A DNA stretch of 64,000 nucleotides from Sordariomycetes sp. S80-01Y (Eukaryota; Ascomycota; Sordariomycetes). Below, in pieces: positions 11,477 through 22,581 of the stretch. The position numbers and the translations under genes are program-made. The notes beneath the pieces were generated by a model that searched no databases, was not told where the DNA came from, and worked only from the letters and a program-made list of their open reading frames with translations. Location of the stretch: assembly GCA_037042185.1 (NCBI GenBank), contig JAXQJY010000031.1, forward strand, positions 1,054,001 to 1,118,000, given 5' to 3'. Positions within the stretch are counted from its first letter, which is position 1; the number at the start of each line of letters is the position of its first letter.

Positions 11477-12889
11477 CTATGTGCTCTTGTTCTCCTGCGC
11501 CAAATGATCCGCCACCAAAAATGCCAGCTCGAGGGCCTGTTTCTCATTCAATCTCGGGTCGCAGAAGCTTGTGTAGTTGGTGCTGAGATCATCCTCGTCC
11601 AGGCCCTCGCTTCCGCCAAGACACTCCGTCACCGCATCACCCGTCAGCTCCAAATGGACACCGCCGAGGTAACTGCCCTCCTCCTTGTGAATCTTGAGCG
11701 TCTCCTGCAGCTCCTCGTAGATGTCGTTGAACTTCCTCGTCTTGATGCCCGCAGGGGTGGAAACTGTGTTGCCGTGCATGGGGTCGCACTGCCAGACCAC
11801 GGAACGGCGGTATTCAGAGTCCTCGACGGCGCGGATGTGCTCTGGCAGCAGGGACCGAACCTTTGCGGCGCCGTAGCGCGTGATGAGGGTGATTTTCCCG
11901 GGCTCCTTGTCGGGGTTCAGGGTGCGCAGCAAGGAGAGGATGTCGGATGTCGGTGTGGTAGGGCCGACCTTGACGCCGATGGGGTTGGCGATGCCGCGGA
12001 AGAATTCGACGTGGGCATGATCAATCTGGCGGGTGCGGTCGCCTATCCAGATGAAATGCGCAGAGGTGTCGTAGTACTCCTTTGCACCAGCCGTGGTCGG
12101 CGTTTCCTTGGCAGGGGAGCCGGCCTCTGAGGCCTGAGACGAGGTCGGCTTCTCAAGGAGACGGGTGAGGGCTTGCTCGTACTCCAGGAGGAGGCCCTCG
12201 TGACTTGTGAAGAGCTCGACCGTTTCGAGATTGGTCTGTTTCGAGTTGATGACTTGCAGGAATCGAAGCGTGTCCTGGATGCTCTTGGCAATCGCGGCGT
12301 ACTTTTCCTTCAGCGCCGGATCACGAACATGGCCTAGACCCCAGTCCATAGGTCGATGAAGGTCGGCAATGCCGCTCGCCAGGCTGGAACGAATGTAGTT
12401 CAGCGTAGCCGCAGAGTAGTGGTAGGCCTTGACCAAGCGCTGCGGATCCAGCTCCCTCTGATCCTCTTGGAACCCATTCAAGATGTCACCCCTGAAACTC
12501 GGGATCTCCTTGCCATTGACCATCTCGGTGGGGCTGCTCCTCGGCTTGGCATACTGTCCCGCCATGCGTCCGATGCGCACAATCCTCTTCCCAGAGCCCC
12601 AAATCAGGACGAGGGACATCTGCAGAAGAAGCTTGATCTTGGACTCGATAGCCGAGGGCGCGCAGTAGTCGAAGAGCTCGGCGCAGTCGCCGCCCTGGAG
12701 AAGGAAAGCATTGCCCGCGGCGACGTCGGCGAGGTGCGCCTTGAGACGGCTGATCTCAGCGGGATGCACAATGGGAGGGAGCTGGGTGAGCTCCTTTGTC
12801 GCCGCGGGGAGGGCAGCGGGGTCGGGGTAGGAGGGTGACTGCTTGATGGGCTTGGAGCGCCAGGTTGAGGGATTCCAGTTGGAGTCCAT
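11477..12889 (-). CDS. Class II DAHP synthase
   Basis: 3-deoxy-D-arabino-heptulosonate-7-phosphate synthase, first step of the shikimate pathway (phosphoenolpyruvate plus erythrose 4-phosphate). Single exon, 470 residues, the usual size of the plant-like class II enzymes. Metal-binding residues expected from the Mycobacterium enzyme are visible: Cys69 in LLQGGDCAELF, His in WQCDPMHGNT, Glu in GGVHLELTGD and Asp in SFCDPRLNEKQ. Also GRMAGQYAKPRSSPTE and IWIGDRTRQIDHAHVEFFRG. Filamentous fungi usually also have class I Aro3/Aro4 enzymes; no secondary-metabolite core gene lies next to this copy, so a housekeeping role is as likely as a specialised one. Confidence 0.95.
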   Translation of the reverse strand: MDSNWNPSTWRSKPIKQSPSYPDPAALPAATKELTQLPPIVHPAEISRLKAHLADVAAGNAFLLQGGDCAELFDYCAPSAIESKIKLLLQMSLVLIWGSGKRIVRIGRMAGQYAKPRSSPTEMVNGKEIPSFRGDILNGFQEDQRELDPQRLVKAYHYSAATLNYIRSSLASGIADLHRPMDWGLGHVRDPALKEKYAAIAKSIQDTLRFLQVINSKQTNLETVELFTSHEGLLLEYEQALTRLLEKPTSSQASEAGSPAKETPTTAGAKEYYDTSAHFIWIGDRTRQIDHAHVEFFRGIANPIGVKVGPTTPTSDILSLLRTLNPDKEPGKITLITRYGAAKVRSLLPEHIRAVEDSEYRRSVVWQCDPMHGNTVSTPAGIKTRKFNDIYEELQETLKIHKEEGSYLGGVHLELTGDAVTECLGGSEGLDEDDLSTNYTSFCDPRLNEKQALELAFLVADHLAQENKST

Positions 12890-13425
12890 GTTCTCAGTGG
12901 TGATGGTCTGGTCCGGGAGGGTTATTGCGGTGAGGCCAGTTGGGATGTGTAAGACGCAGGCTGAGGTGAGTCAACGACAGGCCGTCCGATGGAGGAAGGT
13001 TGGTCCGTGGTGTCCTTTCAGCTGCGGCCCTTCCAGCTCGTGCCGACGATTGGCCGTTGGGATGATGTATGAAGCAATGCTGAGACGTTTAGCAAGGCAG
13101 ATGGCACTATTTTCAGGACGAGATTTGTAATTCCACAAACCAAAGATCTATGGCGAAGAATCGGGTATTGAGGCTATTGTTCGCGTATTACACCCAACTT
13201 TTTCTGAATGGGGCATTTGTGCATGCACAATATTCTTCACAGCCAATCATGTTGGACCGATCCACCCTAGTTTTGCACAAATTTCGACATAAGACAGAGC
13301 CGCCATATGTGATCTACATTGCTGCTGATTTTCGGGGCTTTATTTACTAGTCTAGTTTATTCGGCCCCATGGGAGGTGTAGACAGTTGCAAGAAGCTCGG
13401 CTGCGCGCATTCATTCAACAAGAAT

Positions 13426-13449
13426 TGCGCTTAGTAGTGCGCTTAGTAG
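13426..13449. repeat. 12-bp tandem repeat, two copies
   Basis: TGCGCTTAGTAG is present twice head to tail (13426-13437 and 13438-13449). Short replication-slippage product; no function inferred. Confidence 0.8.
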
Positions 13450-14036
13450 GATGTTACGTCATGCACGAATGGTGTGCCGCGCATATCATGCAAAGCAAGA
13501 GTACGAGGTGATTCTATCCCGCACAAGAGGGAAGCCAGGCTCAGAGATACACAAATAGTGCACCGGGGTTATTCATTTCAGACTTCATTCAAAAAGTACA
13601 TGTTGTCTTCCAGGCTTGCAACGAATATTCATAGGTCTCATACTCGACACAAGAACTCCTGATACCAGTAGGGGCGGCACTCTAGCTCTCAAAGGCCCAT
13701 CTACGAATCAGACATGGACAGCCTCTGGATATATGGCTTACGTGAGAGACAGGCTGGATAAAACGTCTCAGGACTGACTGGCGAAAGAGGCTGATCGCAG
13801 TTGCTGGGATGCGGTTTCCACACACGCACCGCTCACGCTTGGAGCAAAGGATCTTTACGGCGTCCAACAGCGCATAGCGTTGTTGCCCCTGGTCTCAACC
13901 TAGTTGCCGAGTCAAACCACCTCCAGCTGACATTGCTCCCGGAAGTATTCCCGCTCGCGATCAGCCCGCTTCCTCGGCCGCTTCTGAGCCTGGAAGCCAT
14001 CGCTGAACACTGTCATGCCCACGAATCACGCTGCCT

Positions 14037-14160
14037 CCTCCTGATTAGACTTGCTACTATGCCGCCGGAGGGATGTGATGAGTTAGACACGAGTACTACC
14101 TCCTGATTAGACTTGCTACTATGCCGCCGGAGGGATGTGATGAGTTAGACACGAGTACTA
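14037..14160. repeat. Exact 62-bp tandem duplication
   Basis: Positions 14037-14098 and 14099-14160 are identical, starting with CCTCCTGATTAG and ending with CACGAGTACTA. Flanks differ. Lies in a non-coding stretch; identity implies a recent event. Confidence 0.93.
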
Positions 14161-15620
14161 GATTTCATCTCATTTCTGGTGCTGTAATCCTACCATCGAT
14201 GCCGAGGGTCCCACGGCGTGTTTCAATGTGATCCAGAGGTTGCGTCGTGGACTGACGGGGTGCAACCCTTTTTCAAAAACGTCGTACCGTATTCCGGGAA
14301 TATCGTTGGCCTAGCTTGAGTTCAAACTACTGCTACAAACACATTTTGGTGCTCCGTGCCGATGCCAGAAAACATGGTGGCTCTTCTGCCCCTTGTGTTT
14401 ACTGCGGCGCTTCCCAGAATTCATGTCCCACAACACCACGCTTTGATATCACGAAGTACTGAATAGAAGTGCTAAGTTCATGAAAGCCAGCTTGATCTCA
14501 GGCTCTGTAATGTCAAATCGAAGCAAGGCACGAGTCTCATGTCGCATTGATTTGCACTCCTATGATATAGATGACCTTGGCGGACGACGCACGCCAAGGA
14601 CGAGATCCAGTCCAGACTCTTCGACAAGGGCATTCATCCGCCCGGTGGCGTTCACGCGTCCCAGGGGTTTTCACATAAAGATGCCAGTCACACTTCCATA
14701 GACCGACCTCGATCGCCAATTTTTGCTTGCCGCACCACTCCATAATCTACTCGAGGAAGCTGAAGTGTAAGCTCCAGTGACGGTGCTGGACCTTCCGCCT
14801 CCACCTGGCCATTATCTTCTTAGCATCAGTGGTGAGACAGATAGGCGGTCTCGGTAGGGCCTTACGCCAAATCTTGAGAGTAATGAAAGGGATGAAACGC
14901 GGGTCAGGCTGCCGGGGGTTCGACCTAGCGGGCCCATGCGACCCAATCAAGCTACCCGTACCAGGTTGGCAAGCTAATAGACGGCGATGACTGATGGATG
15001 GGTAATTGAAGGTCAGCGATAGCCCTATCATTCTGGAAGAATTGCGACGGCGCTGACATGAGACCGTAAGGAGGTTTTATTGAAAGGGACAAATAGCACG
15101 CCCATCAAGCAGAAGAACTTGCCCAACTCAGTGGAGAGACCGCACCACGCGGTGATCTTCAGAGATCTGACAGAATGAAAACGACGAGCGCGGTAGGCCG
15201 TTGTTTTATGAAGCAGTTTGTGAAACAAAAAAGCTGATACTATGGGTAAAAGTCCGGTGGGGGCGGGCTACAGCCACGTTAGAATAGCGTCGTTTCACAC
15301 TACCGTTCACGCGGCCTCTGGCCTTAGACGCGCGAATCAGAGAGGACAAAATAGAATGTAGTTTCGTGATTCAGTGTAGAGTTTCGTTTCATCTCGCCAG
15401 ACCTCCAGCGCCGGCTTCAAATCTTCGGTAGACTAGAGTTATAAGTACAGCTACCCAAGAGCATGACCTGATTTTCCTTGCATTGCTTTCTATACCAACT
15501 TTCACTTAGGGGTTCATTCCCTAGTCCAATCTTTTGTAAGACTCTCTGGAGAGTACAATCTTTTCGCTTCCTTCGTCTGTCTTTTGCTTGCCCTCAAAGC
15601 GCAATCCTTTTTTTTCCAAA

Positions 15621-16691
15621 ATGCGATGCATTAGCTTTTTCACCGTGGCCGCCTCGGTCGTGCCAGCGGTCACCGCTCATTACACCTTCAGTGGTCTTCT
15701 TGTCAACGGCGACATGGTGGGCGTTGACTGGCAGTACGTTCGCGAGCACGATCGCGGATACATGCCGACATTCAAGGAGGAGGCAGCCTCTTCCGATGAC
15801 TTCAGGTGCAACCAGAACGCGGCGTCAGGCGTCGACACGGAGGTCTACACCGTCAAGCCCGGCGATACCGTTGGCCTTCGACAGGCCTTCGATCCCAGCG
15901 GAATGAAACATCCTGGCCCCACCCAGATATATATCAGCAAGGCCCCGGGATCTGTGAAGGAGTACGATGGCAGTGGCGATTGGATCAAGATCCACCAGGG
16001 TCTGATTTGCAAGGAGAACCCGGTTGCTCAGGATCTACTCGGCGATGCTTGGTGCATGTGGGGAGACAACCACATCAGTGGAACGATCCCTGACGACATT
16101 CCCGACGGCGAATACCTCTTCCGTGTTGAGCACATTGCCCTCCATGGAGCGCATGATGGAAAGGCCGAGTTCTACTACTCTTGTGGTCAGATCAAGGTGG
16201 AGGGCAGCGCGGCTACCTCCATGCCTGACCGCCCTACGACGCTTATTCCTGGAGTCTATCAGGTGGACGACGAGGCTATCAACTTCAGCATCTGGGGATC
16301 CGAGACATCCTACCCCTATGTGCCCGGCATCGAAGTCATCTCGGGCGGCGAGGTTCGCGGCAGTGCAGACGGCAGCTCGGGGGATGTTACTGTGAAGGTT
16401 GAGGGCGATGATGATGACGCTGAGGTTGTCGACCCCCCGCAGTCGTCCGCCCCGTCTCCATCTATCGTTACTCTTACACCGACTTCTGTTGCTTCAGCTA
16501 CCAGCACTGCCGCATCCGTTGCTCCCACGACGAGTGGATCTCCCGCCCCGGCCACCACCTTGGTAACGAGCATTGTTCCGCCCACGACGACTGGTGCTCC
16601 CGACGTCGAGGCTCCTAAAGATACTTGCCGAGCCCACCGACCCGGTCGCAAGCACCGTCACAAGAAGCACGGTCGTAAGTCGAGGTCCTAG
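15621..16691 (+). CDS. AA9 lytic polysaccharide monooxygenase, secreted
   Basis: Copper enzyme that cleaves crystalline cellulose or related glucans outside the cell. 356 residues, one exon. Signal peptide of about 19 residues ends VPAVTA, followed directly by HYTFSGLLVNG, so the mature protein would start with the His that forms half of the copper histidine brace. Second brace His in RVEHIALHGA and the axial Tyr region AEFYYSCGQIKV are present. After the catalytic domain (about residue 210) comes a Ser/Thr/Pro-rich linker and an unusual basic tail rich in R, K and H; there is no CBM1. The ATG at 15621 is chosen because it starts the signal peptide and nothing upstream in frame has an ATG. 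Convergent with a GH43 gene. Confidence 0.9.
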   Translation: MRCISFFTVAASVVPAVTAHYTFSGLLVNGDMVGVDWQYVREHDRGYMPTFKEEAASSDDFRCNQNAASGVDTEVYTVKPGDTVGLRQAFDPSGMKHPGPTQIYISKAPGSVKEYDGSGDWIKIHQGLICKENPVAQDLLGDAWCMWGDNHISGTIPDDIPDGEYLFRVEHIALHGAHDGKAEFYYSCGQIKVEGSAATSMPDRPTTLIPGVYQVDDEAINFSIWGSETSYPYVPGIEVISGGEVRGSADGSSGDVTVKVEGDDDDAEVVDPPQSSAPSPSIVTLTPTSVASATSTAASVAPTTSGSPAPATTLVTSIVPPTTTGAPDVEAPKDTCRAHRPGRKHRHKKHGRKSRS

Positions 16692-17316
16692 TACGGCTTC
16701 GATTACTGGAGCTATCATCAAGCCGCCTATGATGGCCAATCGACTAAGCTGGCCCTGGAGGGTGGCGAATCTGATGATGTCTGAACTTGGACCTGTGCCC
16801 CTTTGCCTCTTCTGTTCTTAACGCACTGTTGGATTTGACTGTATTATACTTGAGCTCTTGCTGTTCATTTTAGAAAATATAACGCTGGCGGTCTCTTCGT
16901 TCACATGGATGCCAACTCTTTGCTAGACTAGTATCGCGTGTTCTCAGAAAGCTGACCGTGTCATCAAAACTGTGACTGCTAATATGGTTGACTTTAACGC
17001 TCAAGTGTTCAAGGTTCAGAATGTCACTGTTACTCCATGTGTAGTCTTCTCCAGTGGCACAGAGCAAGAAACCCGCATGGAATATGCTCGACATCATGCT
17101 GAGCAGAAGAGAAGGGTTCATTCTGTTAGTCTCTCAACACGGTTTAGTCAATCTTGGCAGAATTTAAAGACTTATACGGATCAACAATCTGTGTATTTTC
17201 AAGTTGTTCCTTTACAAACCCATCCAAGTCGGTCAGGATCAATGGAAAGATAATGGTGTCTCGATAAGCCACCTCTGAATTAGCTTCTCTCATCTTTATT
17301 AGGTTGATCCTGTACC
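16692..17316. other. Intergenic, convergent 3' regions
   Basis: Shared 3' space of the LPMO and GH43 genes. No gene seen. Confidence 0.5.
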
Positions 17317-18927
17317 CTACGCCTCGGACAAAGTGAAAGACTTGATGATAGCCTTTCCACCCAGCTCCTTGGTCGCAAAGTTGAAGATCCCATAGCGATC
17401 ACCCATGAAAAATACAGCACCTTCCGTCATCTGATGCTGCTCGCCAAGGTCCGTGAACTGTTTTCCGTCCGTGCTGTAGGAGAAGTTTGCGAAGCCAGGG
17501 CTGTCGCTGATATCAATGGACGCACGGAGCCAAACGCTGCCCGCCTCCTGAAGCTGCTCCTCCGCAATGACTTCACCCTTCTTGACTGTGTGCCAACCAC
17601 CTGTCGAGTTCATGAGCACGTTGTTGACCATTTGCACCCGCACATCATTTGCATCGCCTTTGTGGACGCCTACCCAGGCAGCATCGTATCGAAAGACAGA
17701 GAGACCTGCTGTGTCACCATCCGCGAGGCTGGAATAGTCAAGCTCAATTGTTGCGACCGACATAGGTCCCAACGTACGGTGGGAAAGGGTGTTGCGCGCC
17801 GTGAAGAAGTCGTCTGTGACTGTTGCAGCCTGAAGTGCAAGGCCGCCAGCTTTGCGCCCTACAGTCCACTTGGAGTCGTCCGGGCTGTGATTCCACTCGT
17901 ACTGCGGGCCAAGTCTGCAAGAGCTGAAGTTGTCCGTGCCGGTGATAGGTTTGACTGTTTGCTTAGGTAGGGGATATGGGTAGGTAGAGCCCCAGTCGCC
18001 GTCGACAAACTGGACGTTAGGCCACCCATCGTCGTCCCATGTGAGTGGTGCAAGTACCGGATAACGACCGCCAGGGTAAAGATTGACAAATGCCATGTAC
18101 CACCAATCGCCTTCGGAAGTCTCAATTATAGCACCCTGATAAGGGCTACTACCGCCTGGGACAGGATTCCCGTTGTTCTCTAGCATGCGGTGCCAAGAAT
18201 CGTAGGGGCCGAATGGTCCTCCAGATGATTTGAGGATAATTTCACCTTCACCAACTCCTGGGTTTGTGAGAAGGATATAGTAGGTGCCGTTTATTTTGTA
18301 GAATCGCGTTCCCTCAATGTAATCGATCTCTGCGGTTGTGTTGAAGACAACCTCACTATGGTCGTGTTGCAAATCATCGGTAAGCTGAGCAACCTGGATC
18401 TTGGCTTGGTCGCCCTCTGGAATCCACTTGCAGAAGGACACGTACGTAGAGCCGTCATCATCAAAGAGTATGCCGTTGTCGTAGTAACAGTGGTCCTCAA
18501 TGATAGTAGTCTGCGTCCAAGGGCCTTCAATTTCCGATGCCTCGTACACAAAAGTGCGCCCATCATCCACAATACAGCCCATCCAGTAGAAGGTGTGAGT
18601 TGCCTCGTGGAAGCGCAAAGAGGATGCGTAAACACCCCCATTGTAGGCGTTGCCATCCTCCAGGCTGAATCGCGGATCAAAGTCGTAAAAAGGGATGGAG
18701 TGGGAAAGATACTCCCAATTGACCAGGTCGTATGAACGAAGGATTGGGGCGCCAGGAGAGAAATGCATGTTGGACGCCGAGTAATAGTAGACATCGTCGA
18801 CGCGGATGAGGTCGGTGTCCGGAAGATCTTGCCATAGAATTGGCTGTGTGAAGTTCTCGGCCGATGTCGTGGCGGCTAGCAACACGGCAGTCGCGGCGGT
18901 CAACGATAGAGCCTTAGGAGACTTCAT
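17317..18927 (-). CDS. GH43 beta-xylosidase / arabinofuranosidase, secreted
   Basis: Hemicellulose-degrading glycoside hydrolase family 43 enzyme, single exon, 536 residues. An N-terminal signal peptide (about 23 residues, MKSPKALSLTAATAVLLAA) is followed by the five-bladed propeller: the base-type Asp in LWQDLPDTDLIRVDDVYYY, the middle blade with GILFDDDGSTYVSFCKW, and the acid-type Glu in EIDYIEGTRFYKINGTYY. The C-terminal part (from about residue 330) looks like the concanavalin-like beta-sandwich often attached to GH43. Many N-x-S/T sites fit secretion. Convergent with the AA9 LPMO, suggesting a plant-wall degradation pair. Confidence 0.92.
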   Translation of the reverse strand: MKSPKALSLTAATAVLLAATTSAENFTQPILWQDLPDTDLIRVDDVYYYSASNMHFSPGAPILRSYDLVNWEYLSHSIPFYDFDPRFSLEDGNAYNGGVYASSLRFHEATHTFYWMGCIVDDGRTFVYEASEIEGPWTQTTIIEDHCYYDNGILFDDDGSTYVSFCKWIPEGDQAKIQVAQLTDDLQHDHSEVVFNTTAEIDYIEGTRFYKINGTYYILLTNPGVGEGEIILKSSGGPFGPYDSWHRMLENNGNPVPGGSSPYQGAIIETSEGDWWYMAFVNLYPGGRYPVLAPLTWDDDGWPNVQFVDGDWGSTYPYPLPKQTVKPITGTDNFSSCRLGPQYEWNHSPDDSKWTVGRKAGGLALQAATVTDDFFTARNTLSHRTLGPMSVATIELDYSSLADGDTAGLSVFRYDAAWVGVHKGDANDVRVQMVNNVLMNSTGGWHTVKKGEVIAEEQLQEAGSVWLRASIDISDSPGFANFSYSTDGKQFTDLGEQHQMTEGAVFFMGDRYGIFNFATKELGGKAIIKSFTLSEA

Positions 18928-19910
18928 TGTGACGCACCGAGCTACTCAGTGGTCCTTCAACTAAGGGATGAAAGGTAAGTGGGCGAAGAACTCAGTTGCT
19001 GTAAACCCTGAGCATAAACTTCCACTCGTCAGTAGATCGTTTCACCTTCACCAACTGAATGAAGTTAAAGTATGTTCGTGATAAATTCTCTTGAGGGAAA
19101 CCCGTCCTTTATGTAGGCCCTGTCGATATCTGTATCTGAAGCGACTTTGACTTCAGCAACACCTACATTCATACTGGCCTAAAGCGCCAGCGATTAGAGC
19201 CTTAGGGCCTTGAAGCGCCCATATGCCATTGGGTCGCTTGATTTATGTGCTAACGCTATGGCACATCGTATTCAAAAGAGATCCCTACTTGAGCCGGCGG
19301 TTAAATAGGAAGTAACCATCGCCACGCCACCTTCTTCCGCTATCGAGGAGCCAGCCCATTGACGACGTTGCTGCTCACATGCGGGGGCCCTAATGATCGC
19401 CGGTAAAGATTACTCATTCTAGAAACGACTGGTGGGCCCATCCGTTAGTGCCTATTGTTGGACGTCCATATTGGTCCCTTTTTCCCCGGACGAAGGGTTG
19501 AGGCTAACTGGAGACGGCATCGCGTTGTCCGGTTCCAGGATCCCAAGGGAGCGACATCTGGCTATAGAGAACAAGTTACGCGAGCGTATTAAGCGCTGCT
19601 ATGAAGTTTTAGAGTCATGAGGGCCCGTACGTGCCGAGTAGGATGCCCTTCCTGGCCTAACAAGCCCACAACCAACCATGAAAGCTTCACCTATATGTAG
19701 CGGATATATATACATCAATATTATCGTGTTCTCAGGACTAGTGAGGAATATCTTAAAGTGCATTAGAATAGAATGCACCGGGCCAAAGGACTAAATATCA
19801 ATCGGAGATGTGATCAACGGTACTGTTATAGACCTCTTTCACGTGGCCGAGGTCAGCACCTCGACACTTCTATGTCATACAATGCGGCAGGCGAGCCCAA
19901 TTTGCTTTAA
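18928..19910. other. Intergenic, GH43 promoter side
   Basis: Promoter of the GH43 gene (minus strand) in the first part; the rest shows no recognisable gene. Confidence 0.45.
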
Positions 19911-20605
19911 ATGACCTCGTATAGGCTTGGAGGCTTACTCCTGGGATGAGGTCGTGGACGGCGAAGTTCACTTCGTGAGGCAGCAACACAAGTCCCTGGC
20001 GCACTTCGACTCCCCCGAGGTCATACCAGCCTTGCTCCCAGCCAGGGTCGGCTAGATGCTGGCGATGTGCATGGTCTACGTCAGGCCGCTGACTGGTCGT
20101 TAGGAGGCGGACCGCTGGGCCAGGTACGACAAGATGAAGGCGCCGAGCGACTTCATCTGGGATGACGAGAACGGTCCGTGGAAGGGCACCTGACAACAAC
20201 GGGAATCGCCGGAATCCCTCGCGACGATAATTTCAAGCTGATTGGGTTCGAATTAGTCATTGCTGGCTTCGCCGTCGCTATCGTTGCCGGCCCAGTTATC
20301 TTTAGGGCTACTGTCCTTGTGATCGATGAGCTCAACATATCACTGTCGATAGTGGGCGACGGAAGCGAATGGGCGGAGCCGACATCTTCAATGTCCTACT
20401 AATTCTCCTCGATACCCGTGGGCTCGCGCCTAGACCCGGGAGCCATACTGTTTACACAGGTCGGGCAGGCACAGACGCAGCCACAGGAGGTGAGTATTCT
20501 TTGAATCGCCGGAGGTTCGCGATGGGCCTGATCCTGAAGCGCGGTGTCGTGTCGCGAGGTACCGCGGAGATAGCGAAAGCGATGGTCAGAGAGGCAGTGG
20601 ACTAG
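19911..20605 (+). pseudogene. Decayed remnant, possibly RecQ/TLH-like helicase gene
   Basis: Protein-like stretches appear in shifting frames: EAYSWDEVVDGEVHFVRQQH, then MLAMCMVYVRPL, then APSDFIWDDENGPWKG, then GFELVIAGFAVAIVAGPVIF, then FAMGLILKRGVVSRGTAEIA. The order reminds me of the middle region of large fungal RecQ-like, telomere-linked helicase genes, but this is memory of a pattern and not an alignment. Several stops are TAG where TGG (Trp) would fit, the change expected from repeat-induced point mutation. Not functional as it stands. Confidence 0.3.
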
Positions 20606-22410
20606 ACACGCTGCTGGTGCGACGACAAGGATGACTAATTCGGGATAGTGATGGGATAAAAAAGACGCGGAAATTCCGATGAGAAGAAGACAGGACGCCC
20701 CAGGCCGAAGGTAAACGAGCGGATGGATACATGCTTGTGTGACTCGCCCGGGCGGTGAGGCTGGAAATTGTGTTGCTTGTCACCTTCCAGTTAGAATCAA
20801 GGTTCCAGCTGGCTGAGATTCCATAACGCACGACTCCCTTTACTACGACAAGGCAACCTGAAAGAGGACAGGAGGTATTACGAAAGCAATACCGTGTGCA
20901 TACATAACACTTTTAAAGTGAGGGTCCCCCAGCGCGAGCATGCGCATACGAATCTCATGTACAAGAGATCGAGAAGCAGTGTTGTTGCCATTGCCCTAAG
21001 TGATATTTAGACGTAGTTTCACGATGACCTTCTAAACAAGGCCAATCCTTTCAGGAGAAGAACAGGAATATATCGAAAAGAAAATCAAAACACCGATCCG
21101 TGGAACTCGTGGACATGGTCTGAAGAAAGATCTACCTCACGAGGACTTACGGCCTGGAGATCTTAGGATGTGATCAACTCTACACGCGGAGTCCTTTGAC
21201 AAGGAAGTCTTCGAAGGATCTATGATCTCAGGACGTGAACAGGACCATCGGCTTTCGGCAGGTTCTAGAAAGGAGTTACCGAGGGTTTTGGTCTAGAGTC
21301 CCTCCGTTTCACTCCGTGGGGTGCGGACCCTGACTGGGGTGAGACCAGCTGGCAAGCGATTTCGTCTTTGACAGCAGAACCCCACTGATCTTCGCTGCTT
21401 TGAACATCGGTCAGCCCACGGGGGCACACGTAAACCATGTAGGCGAGACATTACTGGCTGATTCCTACGGAGGTGGCCCGCAGATCCTCAGCCCATTCTG
21501 CCTTACGCCGCACCAGAAAGTCTCGAGCAACCGGGTAAGCGCGTCTGTGCAAGCTGTGGTCCTAATGGCCCAACCGGCAATAACGCGGAGAACTTTTGGG
21601 ATGCGGCGGAGTCTGATCCCGGCTCAAGAGGCCTGTGAATGCTGTTTCCCGTTACGCGCCTGAATTGACCATGGCCTTCGCATTACACCCACTTCAACGT
21701 CGCGCCCAAACCAAGCTCCTAATCGGCGGCCCCGTCAATCTTCGTGAGAGACAGTGAGCCCAATGGGGCCCAGGGGCGGCTCTGTCAATCTACGTTCTGA
21801 TAATCGCCGCAGCACAAAACATTGAGTCTCCGATGCCGTCTAGCCAATGGCCGATCAGTGACCTGACCTGGATAGCTTCTGACCGAAACGCTTCAATTCC
21901 CGCTCAGCCCTGCGCTGATCCCTATAGTGAAGACGGTTGTCGATGGAACGCCTGGCCTGGGTCAGCGTCCCACGATCAGCGAACGCCGCAGGGCCCCCAG
22001 AGAAGCGGAAACTTTGCCACATTGCCTCGCGTGACAATGGGACAATTTGTTTGACGGAATGTTTCACTCTGAACGGTCTGCAAGAGCTTAACTAGCGCAT
22101 AAATGCAGCGATCGCTCATCTCTTACTGAGACGCATCTCTTATGTTCTTGATGACTTGCAGAGGCGGTGCCACTCGCTGTGCTTCAAGTGCCTAGAGCTT
22201 TGTGGCTCGGCAGTGGCATTGGTATAGGCAATGTGGGGGAAGGGGGGGGGGGGGAGGTTGGTGGAGGAGAAGAGGGTACGTGTCTCACGCCTTGAAATCC
22301 AATGATAATACACTAGCCCTTGCCGGGGAGGCTACGGACGTATCCTAATTTAGGTATACAGTGGGCTGGAGGCTGAACAGACTGGTAGAGCCAAGAAATT
22401 ACAATAGGGT
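20606..22410. other. Gene-poor stretch
   Basis: No gene recognised. A run of 13 G (22242-22254) lies at the right side. Confidence 0.45.
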
Positions 22411-22420
22411 TATATAAATA
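22411..22420 (+). promoter_or_regulatory. TATA box of small Cys-rich gene
   Basis: TATATAAATA lies 162 bp upstream of the ATG at 22582 and is followed by a CT/CA-rich leader. A short uORF (ATG at 22519, stop TAA at 22552-22554) would lie in the leader. Confidence 0.55.
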
Positions 22421-22581
22421 TGCGTTCCTTTGTACTTCAAGTTCATTTCACGTGTGTCAACAGAATCAACTCCGATTTGCAAGAAGAGAGGAGCAAGTGA
22501 CTACGACACCTTCCTCATATGCACTCGCGAATTTCCCATCTCCGAAGTACTTAATCAGCATCCAATTCTCTTTCAAGCGAC

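Larger units (their letters stand above)
12890..15620. other. Gene-poor spacer
   Basis: 2.7 kb without a recognisable gene. Contains a 12-bp direct repeat (13426-13449) and an exact 62-bp tandem duplication (14037-14160), listed separately. A possible TATA-like element (TATAAGT, 15440-15446) precedes the LPMO gene. Confidence 0.5.
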
